DNA of 39,415 nucleotides from CBCXVS01 sp965178525 (lineage in GTDB: Bacteria; Tectomicrobia; Entotheonellia; Entotheonellales; Entotheonellaceae), in contig CBCXVS010000025.1 of assembly GCA_965178525.1 (NCBI GenBank), forward strand, positions 1 through 39,415, read 5' to 3'. The notes below the pieces were generated by a model that worked only from the letters and a program-made list of their open reading frames with translations, was not told where the DNA came from and searched no databases. Below are positions 7,777 through 15,185 of this stretch, in pieces. A program made the translations under genes and the position numbers. Each line of letters opens with the position of its first letter. Within the stretch, counting starts at the first letter, position 1.

Positions 7777-8289
7777 TCAATAGCATAAGATCAGGTTCCC
7801 TAGCCCAGCCCAGATGCCCACCGAATCATCCTCAAAGTGATCTTTGCGGTTGCGGAAACGCTGCACCAAAATGTTGAAACGCTTCATACCGCCGATGGCA
7901 TGTTCGATCAAGATGCGAACTTGACTCACGGCATAATTCGCCGCCTGCTGCTCCGCCGTCAATTCTGGAGTCGGATTCGTCTTGCTCTTCCGGGGTTTCT
8001 TGTGTGGAATCTCAAGCATTTCGCCTTTGTAGTCCGAATGAATCCCCTGATAACCCAGGTGCACCCAAACTTCTACGTCACTAAACCGGTCTAAGTCCGG
8101 TGGGAACTCTTGTTTTAACATGCTGTAATCATGGTTGTGACCACTAAACGTACGGCCCAGAAAGACGATCCATTTATCCGGCATCGACATCACTGTATTT
8201 TTCAGCGTATGGCTTTTTTTTACCACTATAGTGTTCACGTTGGGTCGTCTCATCTTGTGACCGGCGATAGCTTCTTTCAGTCGCATCAA
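7777..8289 (-). CDS. Transposase C-terminal frame (DDE_Tnp_4-like catalytic part)
   Basis: Holds the catalytic core after the frame change: FLGRTFSGHNHDYSMLKQE, then VEVWVHLGYQGIHSDYKG, the basic loop IPHKKPRKSKTNPTPELT, and RILIEHAIGGMKRFNILVQ with the conserved Glu. In related transposases the LGYQG motif is preceded by Asp (DLGYQG); here it is His (codon CAC instead of GAC). That substitution would remove one of the three metal-binding acids. The real protein would join this frame to the upstream one near 8214-8221. The internal ATG at 8289 is not a likely start. Confidence 0.75.
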   Translation of the reverse strand: MMRLKEAIAGHKMRRPNVNTIVVKKSHTLKNTVMSMPDKWIVFLGRTFSGHNHDYSMLKQEFPPDLDRFSDVEVWVHLGYQGIHSDYKGEMLEIPHKKPRKSKTNPTPELTAEQQAANYAVSQVRILIEHAIGGMKRFNILVQRFRNRKDHFEDDSVGIWAGLGNLILCY

Positions 8290-8701
8290 TAATCAGTTGA
8301 TCCACACCTGACAACGCCTCCCTCAACGACTCTGGGGTCTTCAACTCTCGATAAGGCATGAGGTCTAACTGCACTAACGTGTCATACAGGATGGGAGAGA
8401 GCTTATGGAGATTTTCATTCGCTTTCGAACGTACCATACCAAATTGTGCACCAAGAACATCAAACGTCGGATACGTCTTGTAATAATATAGAACGAACAG
8501 GAGTTTGTCTGGCAGAGTGGGTAATTTGCCTTTGATACCTGCACCCGGCTTTCGGCTGCGTTTGCCAGCTTGGACACCCTCCTCATAGCGTTTTTGCTGA
8601 GCCTGTTGATAGACGTGGCTGAAGGCGGGCAGCAAGAAGTCAAATTGCGTCTGAGACACACCGGTTAAGGCTTTCATCTGCCGATCATCTCGGATAACCA
8701 A
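8174..8701 (-). CDS. Transposase N-terminal frame (HTH_Tnp_4-like DNA-binding part)
   Basis: 175 codons starting 53 bp inside the right IS end. It shows the helix-turn-helix of this transposase group: LTGVSQTQFDFLLPAF, then LPTLPDKLLFVLYYYKTYPT and the LGAQFGMVRSKANENLHKL helix pair. The first catalytic Asp is in QLIIDATERSYRR (family D-x-T-E). The frame reaches the run of eight A at 8214-8221 and then soon stops. The catalytic remainder continues in the +1 frame, so a full transposase needs either a frame change on the A run or an intact sister copy. Confidence 0.78.
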   Translation of the reverse strand: MVIRDDRQMKALTGVSQTQFDFLLPAFSHVYQQAQQKRYEEGVQAGKRSRKPGAGIKGKLPTLPDKLLFVLYYYKTYPTFDVLGAQFGMVRSKANENLHKLSPILYDTLVQLDLMPYRELKTPESLREALSGVDQLIIDATERSYRRSQDETTQREHYSGKKKPYAEKYSDVDAG

Positions 8702-8770
8702 TGACCTGGCTGGGCTCCCTCCATCGTTTGGGGGAGGATAGCCTACCTCATTAACTATTGGGGAACAACC

Positions 8771-9020
8771 CTACTGATAATGTGGCTTGTATTTGGTAAA
8801 AACCCGTTTGACGTCCTCGGGCGTGGCAAAATCATCGCGATCTGCGTCCGCAATCCCTTCCTTGATCCGCTCCTGCTGCCATGCCTGCAAGTCCGGAAAG
8901 TTGGCTGATAGCCTCATCCACCAACGCATCTTCGTCGCGGTTCACGGCCTCAGCCAGGGCGGAGAGTTTGTGCCGAAGATCAGGATGAATCGTCACGTTT
9001 GTGCGTTCCATCTCGGGCAT
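8771..9020 (-). pseudogene. Frameshifted ribbon-helix-helix (CopG/ParD-like) antitoxin
   Basis: Starts at ATG 9020 behind GGAGGA and reads MPEMERTNVTIHPDLRHK then LSALAEAVNRDEDALVDEAI, a ribbon-helix-helix antitoxin N-terminus. Near 8900-8910 the frame breaks. The adjacent frame continues with LQAWQQERIKEGIADADRDD and FATPEDVKRVFTKYK and stops at 8771-8773, inside the IS inverted repeat. That tail is typical of ParD-like antitoxins, so one indel has split the gene. The toxin gene normally expected just downstream is absent, and the IS occupies its place. Confidence 0.65.
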
Positions 9021-9095
9021 GTTCTTATCCTCCGGTATGTTCCTCCACTTTAGCCCCTTCCGCACGTCTTCTGGCTAGGCCTTCACAGACATCCG

Positions 9096-9145
9096 ATTTC
9101 TCGGGTAAATCCTCAGGGAATTCTACTCCGACCCCGATTTTACGG
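9096..9145. repeat. 50-bp direct repeat, right copy
   Basis: Perfect match to 6974-7023. Here it overlaps the last codons and stop of the 56-residue gene (9123-9293, minus) and extends past it. The sequences differ from the first base outside the repeat on the right-hand side, giving sharp ends. Confidence 0.95.
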
Positions 9146-9293
9146 GTTCTCTACGTCCATGGACCAGTCTCTCCGGATGCTTCTTTTGACGCTGTATGTA
9201 ATATGCGACGAGCTTCTCCGGATCGTGTTCACATTTTTCAGAAATACGACGTCGGGCGTCGCGTATCCGATCAAGGACTGGATCCGGCTTCAT
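9123..9293 (-). CDS. Small basic helical protein, 56 residues, unknown (antitoxin-like context)
   Basis: An intact frame reads MKPDPVLDRIRDARRRISEK then CEHDPEKLVAYYIQRQKKHP and a short tail. AGAGGA lies 8 nt before the ATG. The pattern I-R-x-x-R-x-x-I-S-x-x-x-x-H-D-P-x-K-L-V-x-Y-Y resembles a small conserved protein I recall from cyanobacterial and other TA-rich loci, where it is usually annotated as hypothetical. It is probably all alpha-helical. Neighbours are a decayed antitoxin and a CRISPR array. A role as an antitoxin or accessory TA protein is only an inference. Confidence 0.6.
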   Translation of the reverse strand: MKPDPVLDRIRDARRRISEKCEHDPEKLVAYYIQRQKKHPERLVHGRREPVKSGSE

Positions 9294-9406
9294 CTCCCAC
9301 TTCCTCTAATGAAGAAAAATAAATCTGACAGGAGCCTTCTAATGGGTGTCCCCTTTTTGCACTTCAACGTATTGCACCATGAGAAGGTGCATATCCTTTG
9401 GATGAA

Positions 9407-9596
9407 GTTTCAATCCCTTCCGTAGCAGGTCTTCTGTTTCAACAACCAAGCACCGCGATACGGTTATCACGATCCGTGATGCCGGTTTCAATCCCTTCCG
9501 TAGCAGGTCTTCCGTTTCAACACAACACATCCGTCCAGCATTGGAGGATACAGCAGAAAGTTTCAATCCCTTCCGTAGCAGGTCTTCCGTTTCAAC
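9407..9596 (-). CRISPR. Three-repeat CRISPR array without adjacent cas genes
   Basis: Three 37-bp repeats lie at 9407-9443, 9485-9521 and 9560-9596, with spacers of 41 bp (9444-9484) and 38 bp (9522-9559). On the plus strand each repeat starts GTTTCAATCCCTTCCG and ends CGTTTCAAC. Copies 2 and 3 are identical; copy 1 has one C-to-T change. Read on the minus strand the repeat ends ATTGAAAC, the 8-nt handle common in type I and III systems. The degenerate copy is then leader-distal, so transcription leftward with the leader at or beyond 9597 is the consistent orientation. Spacer length favours type III or I-D-like systems. No cas gene occurs in the window. Confidence 0.9.
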
Positions 9597-9612
9597 TGCT
9601 GCCTTCTGGGGG

Positions 9613-9721
9613 CCTTCAAAATCAACACGTTAAACCCCATTTTTCGGGGACCCCGAGTTTTCCACAGGCTCACCATACCCGTCAACCCCCTTAATTCGGC
9701 ATAAGTTGTTGATTTTGAAGG
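9613..9721. repeat. 15-bp perfect inverted repeat on the leader side of the CRISPR array
   Basis: CCTTCAAAATCAACA at 9613-9627 and its exact reverse complement at 9707-9721 enclose 79 bp. That interval also holds a small CCCC/GGGG hairpin (9635-9649). The left arm starts 17 bp after the last CRISPR repeat, so the whole structure occupies the predicted leader. It may be the ends of a small non-autonomous element or a leader-embedded structure. Confidence 0.75.
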
Positions 9722-10135
9722 ATCGGCAGTCACGACGTGTCAAATACTCTGTAAGTGGTTGAATTGCCATGGCTTATCGAATTTTTTTCCGATCAGCCCG
9801 TTTTTGCCCCGGAGGTTACCGCAACATTAGCGCTATCGCCAAACCCCCATAACAAGCGGCTCTGCGCATATCATCTTTCTAAAACCCGCTCGCGGCAAGG
9901 CTCGCAGCAGGTCCGATGGTCACGTTCTGTAGCCTCCAGAGGGTCATGCCATGGAGCCTAAAGCCGTGCCGAACGCCTCTATCCTACCATATTTCCAGCG
10001 TCTGCACCATGCTTTCCACCCTCAGGAGGTTGCGCCCCAGACGCTTGCGCCAGATAATCTTTCCCGTGCTGTCGGCCCAAAACCCGTGCCGAGACATCCC
10101 GAACGTCCTGGCATGACACCGCTTTGGAGACCACT
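9722..10135. other. Intergenic, no supported gene
   Basis: About 410 bp between the CRISPR-side inverted repeat and the epoxide hydrolase. Short open frames (9755-9961, 9951-10139) lack family signatures and codon bias. The only functional element I can support is GGAG (10126-10129), the ribosome-binding site of the next gene. Confidence 0.5.
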
Positions 10136-11281
10136 ATGACCCCTTCGCCCTTTACCATCCGCATTGACGACGCCATCCTGACCGACTTGCGGGCCCGCCT
10201 CGAACGGGTGCGCTGGCCCGATGAGATTCCCGGGTCGAATTGGCAGTACGGAACGGATTTGACCTATCTGCTCACCCTCGTCGACTACTGGTGCGAGCAG
10301 TACGACTGGCGCACGTACGAAGCCCGCTTGAACGAATTTCAACACTTTACAGCGCCATTAGATGACATCGAGCTGCACTTCATCCACCAGCCTGGCCATG
10401 GCCCTGAGCCCCTGCCGCTGCTGATCATGCACGGCTGGCCCGGCTCGGTGTGGGAATTTCACAAACTGCTACCCTTGCTCACCGATCCCGCCCGTTTTGG
10501 TGGCGACGCCCGCGATGCCTTCACCGTCGTCGCGCCATCTCTACCGGGCTACGGCTTTTCGTTCCGCCCTAACCAGCCACGCTTCGACCGCGTGGCCATG
10601 GCCGATACCTTCGCCAAGCTCATGACCGACGTCCTCGGTTACGACCACTACGGCGTGCAAGGCGGCGATATCGGCGCGGGCTTGGCGCAGCGCCTGGCCG
10701 CGGCGTATCCCGCACGGCTGTATGGCATGCATCTGAATTTTTTAAGCATGCTGCGTGAAGAGGGCCAACCCGGCTCGCCGACGGAGGAAGAAAAACGCTA
10801 TCACGAAGCCGTGCAACACTGGGTCGCCGAGGAGACCGGCTACCAGTGGATCCAGGGGACGAAACCTCAGACGTTGTCCTACGGCCTGACCGATTCTCCG
10901 GTTGGCTTAGCGGCCTGGATTGTCGAGAAATTTCGCACCTGGAGCGATTGTGAAGGGGAGGTGGAGAACTGCTTCAGCAAAGACGAGCTGCTCACCGCGA
11001 TCATGCTCTACTGGGCCACCGGCGCGATCAATACTTCGTTCTGGCCCTACTACGCCCGCCGCCACGGCGATTGGGATGCCGCCGTCAACCCGTACATCTC
11101 GGTCCCAACCGCCTACATCGACTTTCCGTGTGAGATTATCCGGCCCCCGCGATCCATGGCCGAACGCGTGTTTAACATCCAGCGCTGGACCGTCATGGAA
11201 CGCGGCGGACACTTTGCGGCCCTGGAACAACCCGAGGCCCTGGCCGCCGATATTCGCGACTTTTTCCGGCCGTTTCGGTAG
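10136..11281 (+). CDS. Epoxide hydrolase (EHN domain plus alpha/beta hydrolase)
   Basis: A 381-residue enzyme. Residues 5-105 form the N-terminal EHN domain (PSPFTIRIDDAILTDLRARL, RVRWPDEIPG), followed by an alpha/beta-hydrolase core. HGWPGSVWEF (99-108) supplies the oxyanion-hole HGxP. D178 in VQGGDIGAG is the nucleophile, H359 in ERGGHFAALEQPE is the catalytic base, and SLPGYGFSF is the lid-edge motif of microsomal-type epoxide hydrolases. Predicted to open epoxides to diols through an ester intermediate; the substrate is unknown. ATG 10136 is preferred to TTG 10124 because GGAG lies 6 nt ahead. It is a single gene, convergent with the SNF2 gene; a heptamer hairpin separates them. Confidence 0.9.
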   Translation: MTPSPFTIRIDDAILTDLRARLERVRWPDEIPGSNWQYGTDLTYLLTLVDYWCEQYDWRTYEARLNEFQHFTAPLDDIELHFIHQPGHGPEPLPLLIMHGWPGSVWEFHKLLPLLTDPARFGGDARDAFTVVAPSLPGYGFSFRPNQPRFDRVAMADTFAKLMTDVLGYDHYGVQGGDIGAGLAQRLAAAYPARLYGMHLNFLSMLREEGQPGSPTEEEKRYHEAVQHWVAEETGYQWIQGTKPQTLSYGLTDSPVGLAAWIVEKFRTWSDCEGEVENCFSKDELLTAIMLYWATGAINTSFWPYYARRHGDWDAAVNPYISVPTAYIDFPCEIIRPPRSMAERVFNIQRWTVMERGGHFAALEQPEALAADIRDFFRPFR

Positions 11282-11292
11282 CATGCGAATGC

Positions 11293-11348
11293 GGAATGCG
11301 GAATGCGGAATCAAAAAAGCGCTTTTCCCATTCCACATTCCGCATTCC
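11293..11348. terminator. Heptamer-built hairpin between convergent genes
   Basis: GCGGAAT occurs three times in tandem (11291-11311) and its complement ATTCCGC-type units return at 11330-11348. Together they give a 19-bp stem with one mismatch and an 18-nt loop containing AAAAAAGCGCTTTT. Lying between two convergent stop codons it could end transcription from both sides, but it is also a member of the dispersed ATTCCGC heptamer family (see 20128). Confidence 0.55.
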
Positions 11349-11355
11349 AAACGCT

Positions 11356-14016
11356 TTACGACAGGCCATAGGTAAAGAGTTGTAGGAGCTGATCGTTATC
11401 CAGCTCCGTGATCCATCCTTCACCGCCGGAGGTCACGACGGCGCTGGAAAGCCGGGCTTTTTCTTCCAGCATGGCATCGATTTTCTCTTCGATTGTGCCT
11501 TCGGTGATGAATTTGTGCACCACGACATTTTTCTGCTGGCCAATGCGGAAGGCGCGGGCCGTGGCTTGGTTTTCCACCGCCGGATTCCACCAGCGGTCGA
11601 AGTGCACCACGTGATTCGCTTCCGTCAAATTCAGGCCGACGCCGCCGGCTTTCAGCGACAATACCATAAAGGGAATGTAAGTTTCCCGATTCTGAAAGGT
11701 ATCGACCAGGGTTTTGCGTTGTTTCACTGGCACGCTGCCGTGCAGGACAACGCCATCACGCTCGAAAATGTTGGCCAGGAAGGCGTGCAGGGCGGGCGTC
11801 AGTTCTCGGAATTGCGTGAAGAGGAGCATTTTTTCGCGCTTGTCTCGCACGGTTTCGCAGACCTCGCGCAGGCGTTGGAACTTGCCGCTGTGCTTTTCTT
11901 CGAAATCGCCGGTGCCTAGAAACTGATCCGGGTGATTGCAGAGCTGCTTGAATTTCAGCAGCGAGGACAGAATCAGTCCCCGGCGCTGCATGCCGTCGCT
12001 GTTTTCCAGGATGTCCGCGATCTCCCGCACCAGATTGCGATACAGGACGATCTGTTTTTTACTTAGGCCCGCAAACGTCTTCATTTCGACTTTTTCCGGC
12101 AAGTCGCTGATGATGGTTTTGTCCGTTTTCAGGCGTCTGAGGATGTAGGGGCTGATGACGTGACGCAGACGGCCATAGCCGGCCGCATTGTCTTTCAGGG
12201 TATTGGCGAAGGATTTGAATTCCTTCAGATTGCCCAGCAGACCGGGATTGAGAAAGTCAAAGAGGGACCAGAGGTCGGACAAGCGGTTTTCCACTGGCGT
12301 CCCGGTCAGGATAATGCGGTTGGCGGCATGCAGTTTTTTCACGGCGCGCGTCTGCTTGGTGGCCGGGTTTTTGATCGCCTGGGCTTCATCGAGAATGACG
12401 TAATCCCAGTGAAAGGTCTGCAACCCGTGGTAGCGCTGCACCATGGCGTACGTGGTGATGACGAGATCATAGCGGGACAAGTCGGTTTCGGACAGCTCCG
12501 CTTTTTGCGAGGGGCCGATGCTGCCGGGATGGGCGATGTGATAGGCGAGTTGCGGGTAGAAGGTGTCGATTTCGCTCCGCCAGTTGGCGATGAGCGAGGC
12601 GGGCACCACCAGCAGGCTGGTCGTCTTCTGCTTTTTTTTGACGCTCAAAAACGCCAAAAGCTGGATGGTTTTGCCCAGGCCCATGTCGTCGGCCAGGCAG
12701 GCGCCAAACCCTAGGGAATCGAGGAATCCCAACCAGCTGAGCCCGGCTTGCTGATAGGGGCGCAGCGTCGCCCGGAAGCCTTGGGCGGGGGCAACGGCTT
12801 TGACGAGATCGGGGTTGTGCAGCTTGCGCGTGACGTCCTCAAACCAGTCGCCGTAGGCCACACCGACGTCCACATGGGCGTGCTCGTCGCCCAGCAGTTT
12901 TTCCGGGGCAAGTTGCAAGGCGACCGCTTCGCGCAGGGTCAGGCCGCCGTCTTCCAACAGCGTGCGCGCCTTCTCATAGGCATCAAGCGTCTGCTGCAGT
13001 TTGTCCTGATCGACGGCCACCCATTTGTTTTTGATCAGCGCCAAGCCATCGCTGGCTTGCAAGAGCTGCCGGGCTTCTTCTGCGGTAATGGGAACGCTGT
13101 TGATCGAGAGACTTGGCACCGCGTGCATCACGGCGTTCATACCGACGAACGACGGCGCCGCGGCGCCGATGCTGAAATTGACCTGGGTGCTGGCAGACTT
13201 CACGCTCCACCAGTTTGGGATACGGCACAGAATCCCGGATTGTTCGTACAGGGGCACTTCCTGCAGAAAGGTGTAGGCGTCGTTGGGCTCCCAACCCAGG
13301 GGATGGAAGATGTCGCCGCTTTCCAGCAACTGCGGCAGGAGGGCGCTCTCGCGGGCGGCCCGATAGACGGCGCCTAGCAGTTCGAGCAATTTGTCGCGAT
13401 CCTCGCCGTATTCCTGCAGCGCATATTTCAGCGGCAGGTGCCGTGACGTGCCGTCACCCCCCATGTGCGTGGCATACGTCGCCAGAAAGGCAAACGGCGC
13501 GGGGCCTTTGGTGTTTTCGACGAGATGAAAAAAAACGCGGCCGGCAAGTTGTAGATTGGGACGGTACGTATGGATAAACGCTTCAACGGTCCCGTCATAC
13601 GAGGTGATGAGGCGGCGGAAGGCGTCATGCAGCAGGGTCCAGATGAGCTGTAAGAAGTCTCGATGCAAGTATTCCGCCCCTGGACACAGCGGGGCGACGG
13701 CCAGCCACGCTTGGGCTTCGTCATCATCGAGTTCGACCGTTGCTTTCTCGCGCGCATCTTCAAGATCTGGAAGATGCGCCAGTTTTTCGGCAAAACCACT
13801 GGCGATATCGCGCCAAAATCCAAGCGATGGCGACAAGTGCAGGCTCGGGTCGGCCAAGCTCAGAAACAGGAGCCAGGTCTCGGGTTCCGCGTGATACCGC
13901 CGGTACAGGTCCTGCTGAAACTGCAGCGAGGATTCGTGGTAACGCTCCGTCGTGTCGGCCCATTCCAACAGCAGGCCATCGGAACGGATGATGACGCCTA
14001 ATTCCTGATCACTCAT
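11356..14016 (-). CDS. SNF2-family DNA-dependent ATPase / helicase
   Basis: An 886-residue protein. Residues 1-400 are the bacterial SNF2 N-terminal region with no enzyme motif. Then come the helicase motifs in order: LRPYQQAGLSWL (Q-like), Walker A DDMGLGKT with K449, motif II DEAQ at D543-Q546, motif III LTGTPVENR, and the second RecA lobe with LLFTQF, LKAGGVGLNL and DRWWNPAVENQATARAFRIGQ-type motifs V/VI. SNF2 ATPases move along duplex DNA and remodel bound proteins; they do not unwind strands. ATG 14016 is chosen over GTG 14022. It follows the SWIM gene by 54 nt on the same strand. SNF2-SWIM pairs are a recurrent bacterial arrangement, so a joint DNA-repair or nucleoprotein-remodelling role is inferred. 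Confidence 0.92.
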   Translation of the reverse strand: MSDQELGVIIRSDGLLLEWADTTERYHESSLQFQQDLYRRYHAEPETWLLFLSLADPSLHLSPSLGFWRDIASGFAEKLAHLPDLEDAREKATVELDDDEAQAWLAVAPLCPGAEYLHRDFLQLIWTLLHDAFRRLITSYDGTVEAFIHTYRPNLQLAGRVFFHLVENTKGPAPFAFLATYATHMGGDGTSRHLPLKYALQEYGEDRDKLLELLGAVYRAARESALLPQLLESGDIFHPLGWEPNDAYTFLQEVPLYEQSGILCRIPNWWSVKSASTQVNFSIGAAAPSFVGMNAVMHAVPSLSINSVPITAEEARQLLQASDGLALIKNKWVAVDQDKLQQTLDAYEKARTLLEDGGLTLREAVALQLAPEKLLGDEHAHVDVGVAYGDWFEDVTRKLHNPDLVKAVAPAQGFRATLRPYQQAGLSWLGFLDSLGFGACLADDMGLGKTIQLLAFLSVKKKQKTTSLLVVPASLIANWRSEIDTFYPQLAYHIAHPGSIGPSQKAELSETDLSRYDLVITTYAMVQRYHGLQTFHWDYVILDEAQAIKNPATKQTRAVKKLHAANRIILTGTPVENRLSDLWSLFDFLNPGLLGNLKEFKSFANTLKDNAAGYGRLRHVISPYILRRLKTDKTIISDLPEKVEMKTFAGLSKKQIVLYRNLVREIADILENSDGMQRRGLILSSLLKFKQLCNHPDQFLGTGDFEEKHSGKFQRLREVCETVRDKREKMLLFTQFRELTPALHAFLANIFERDGVVLHGSVPVKQRKTLVDTFQNRETYIPFMVLSLKAGGVGLNLTEANHVVHFDRWWNPAVENQATARAFRIGQQKNVVVHKFITEGTIEEKIDAMLEEKARLSSAVVTSGGEGWITELDNDQLLQLFTYGLS

Positions 14017-14070
14017 GTACACGCCCCATTATGTGAGAGAATCTTGCCGTTTGTTCCAGCGTCGTCGCCA

Positions 14071-14355
14071 TCAGACTTTCTGCCGATAGATGCCGGGCTG
14101 CACCGTTTCAATCAAGCCTTTCGCGCCAGCGCGGCTGATGGCGTTACGGACCTGCACTTTCGTCCACCCCAGCCGGTCCTGTAGCTGATCGACCGATTTC
14201 CCTTTGCGCGCTTTGCCAACGGCTTTGACTAACGCATCGAGCATGCTTCCTGCTTGCATGTGGAGTGGCGCCGCCGCGACTGGCGCCGCCGCAACGCGCT
14301 TTTTCCGCGTGGTGCTCACGGCCGCAGATGCGCGGCCGGCTTTGCCCGCTGGCAA
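14071..14355 (-). CDS. Winged-helix C-terminal domain of the SWIM protein, out of frame
   Basis: This frame holds a Lys/Ala-rich linker (STTRKKRVAAAPVAAAPLHM) and a compact winged-helix-like domain of about 60 residues (MLDALVKAVGKARKGKSVDQ, GWTKVQVRNAISRAGAKGLI). The first residues of the frame (PAGKAGRASAA) continue the SWIM protein if one A is added to the A7 run at 14378-14384. The joined reading AKKNPRAQKTPLPAGKAG is smooth and basic, so I treat this as the C-terminus of the SWIM protein and not as a separate gene. It has no good ribosome-binding site. The domain would add DNA binding. Confidence 0.65.
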   Translation of the reverse strand: MPAGKAGRASAAVSTTRKKRVAAAPVAAAPLHMQAGSMLDALVKAVGKARKGKSVDQLQDRLGWTKVQVRNAISRAGAKGLIETVQPGIYRQKV

Positions 14356-15185
14356 GGGCGTCTTCTGTGCCCGTGGGTTTTTTTGGCCTTGGCGGTCTTC
14401 TTCGTTGTAGACGTTTTCGGCTGCACGGGAGACAGGGGCGGCACTGGCGCGTCGACGTCGTCCAACTGGATGCCGAACACCTCGCCCAGGTCCACGTCGT
14501 CCAGAACGTGATCGCGTTGACGCTGGGCTTTGTCTAATAACGTCTGGGTCGTCTCGGCCACCGTCTGCGTAATGAGGTCGTCAATGTTGATGCCACGCAG
14601 GGTGAAAAATAATGACGGATCGTCATCGAACCGGGCGCCGACGCCATAGAGAGCGGCGGCGATATGTTTACACATCGACGCCACATCGGGGCAACTGCAC
14701 TTAAAATGAATCTCCCGGGGAGCGGGAAAGAGGCCGGCACCTTGTTCGTAAAACAGATCCTTCAGCGCTTGCGGAAAGGTGCCGGCCAGCAGCTCGCTCA
14801 GCGAGTCGAAGTGGCCTTCACAGGCTTGGCGGATGGCGCCCCACTTCTTGGCGCTGAGGGTGTCGATCTTGATCCCGATATCATAGGGTTTCGGACTGCT
14901 TCCCAACACCATCGCCGTGACGTTGCCCGCTTTCAGCTGCAAATCGAGCACCGCCCGGTGCCGGGCGTAACTGCGGCCGCGTTCCATGCGATAGGCGAAG
15001 TCGGCATACCGTTCCAGATTGCTGTTCCAAGACTTGCCCCACCAGGTCTTGGCCAGGGCGCGTCCTGCAATGATCACTGGCTGCAAATGCGCGTGTGTTT
15101 TACGAAGCTGCTGGAGCTTGCGCTCCGCATTGGCGCGCCGCTTGGCCACCGGGATATGTTCCGGATACTCATCGAAATAGCGCAT
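14316..15185 (-). CDS. SWIM zinc-finger protein, partner of SNF2
   Basis: 289 residues in this frame. Residues 1-150 are a conserved N-terminal module (KTWWGKSWNSNLERYADFAY is typical). The SWIM finger CxCx(6)CxH is at C163, C165, C172 and H174 (FKCSCPDVASMCKHIAAALY). Then come an acidic helix-rich stretch and a basic linker. The last 20 codons (HGHRRRPCQRAKPAAHLRP) look like frame noise and follow a run of seven A. With eight A the protein would go on for about 100 residues into a winged-helix domain ending at 14071. SWIM domains bind DNA or proteins. The gene is directly upstream of the SNF2 gene. Confidence 0.85.
   Translation of the reverse strand: MRYFDEYPEHIPVAKRRANAERKLQQLRKTHAHLQPVIIAGRALAKTWWGKSWNSNLERYADFAYRMERGRSYARHRAVLDLQLKAGNVTAMVLGSSPKPYDIGIKIDTLSAKKWGAIRQACEGHFDSLSELLAGTFPQALKDLFYEQGAGLFPAPREIHFKCSCPDVASMCKHIAAALYGVGARFDDDPSLFFTLRGINIDDLITQTVAETTQTLLDKAQRQRDHVLDDVDLGEVFGIQLDDVDAPVPPLSPVQPKTSTTKKTAKAKKTHGHRRRPCQRAKPAAHLRP

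Larger units (their letters stand above)
7766..8772 (-). mobile_element. IS5-superfamily-like insertion sequence, probably inactive
   Basis: About 1.0 kb bounded by imperfect terminal inverted repeats: 7766-7783 (AGAGTTGTTCCTCAATAG) and 8755-8772 inverted (AGGGTTGTTCCCCAATAG), 16 of 18 matching. It encodes a two-frame DDE transposase on the minus strand. No matching target duplication is visible (TTA against TAC next to the ends), so the flanks have changed since insertion. The right end lies on the last codons of a decayed antitoxin gene. The transposase has a frame break at eight A and appears to have lost a catalytic Asp. Confidence 0.8.

Noticed and set aside
7837..8094. Plus-strand frame inside the IS
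   Set aside because: Antisense of the transposase catalytic half.
9398..9694. A 98-codon frame with repeated SIPSVAGLPFQ segments
   Set aside because: This is the CRISPR array read as protein; the repeat structure is at DNA level.
9755..10139. Short frames between the CRISPR side and the epoxide hydrolase
   Set aside because: No family signature, no ribosome-binding site, mutually overlapping frames.
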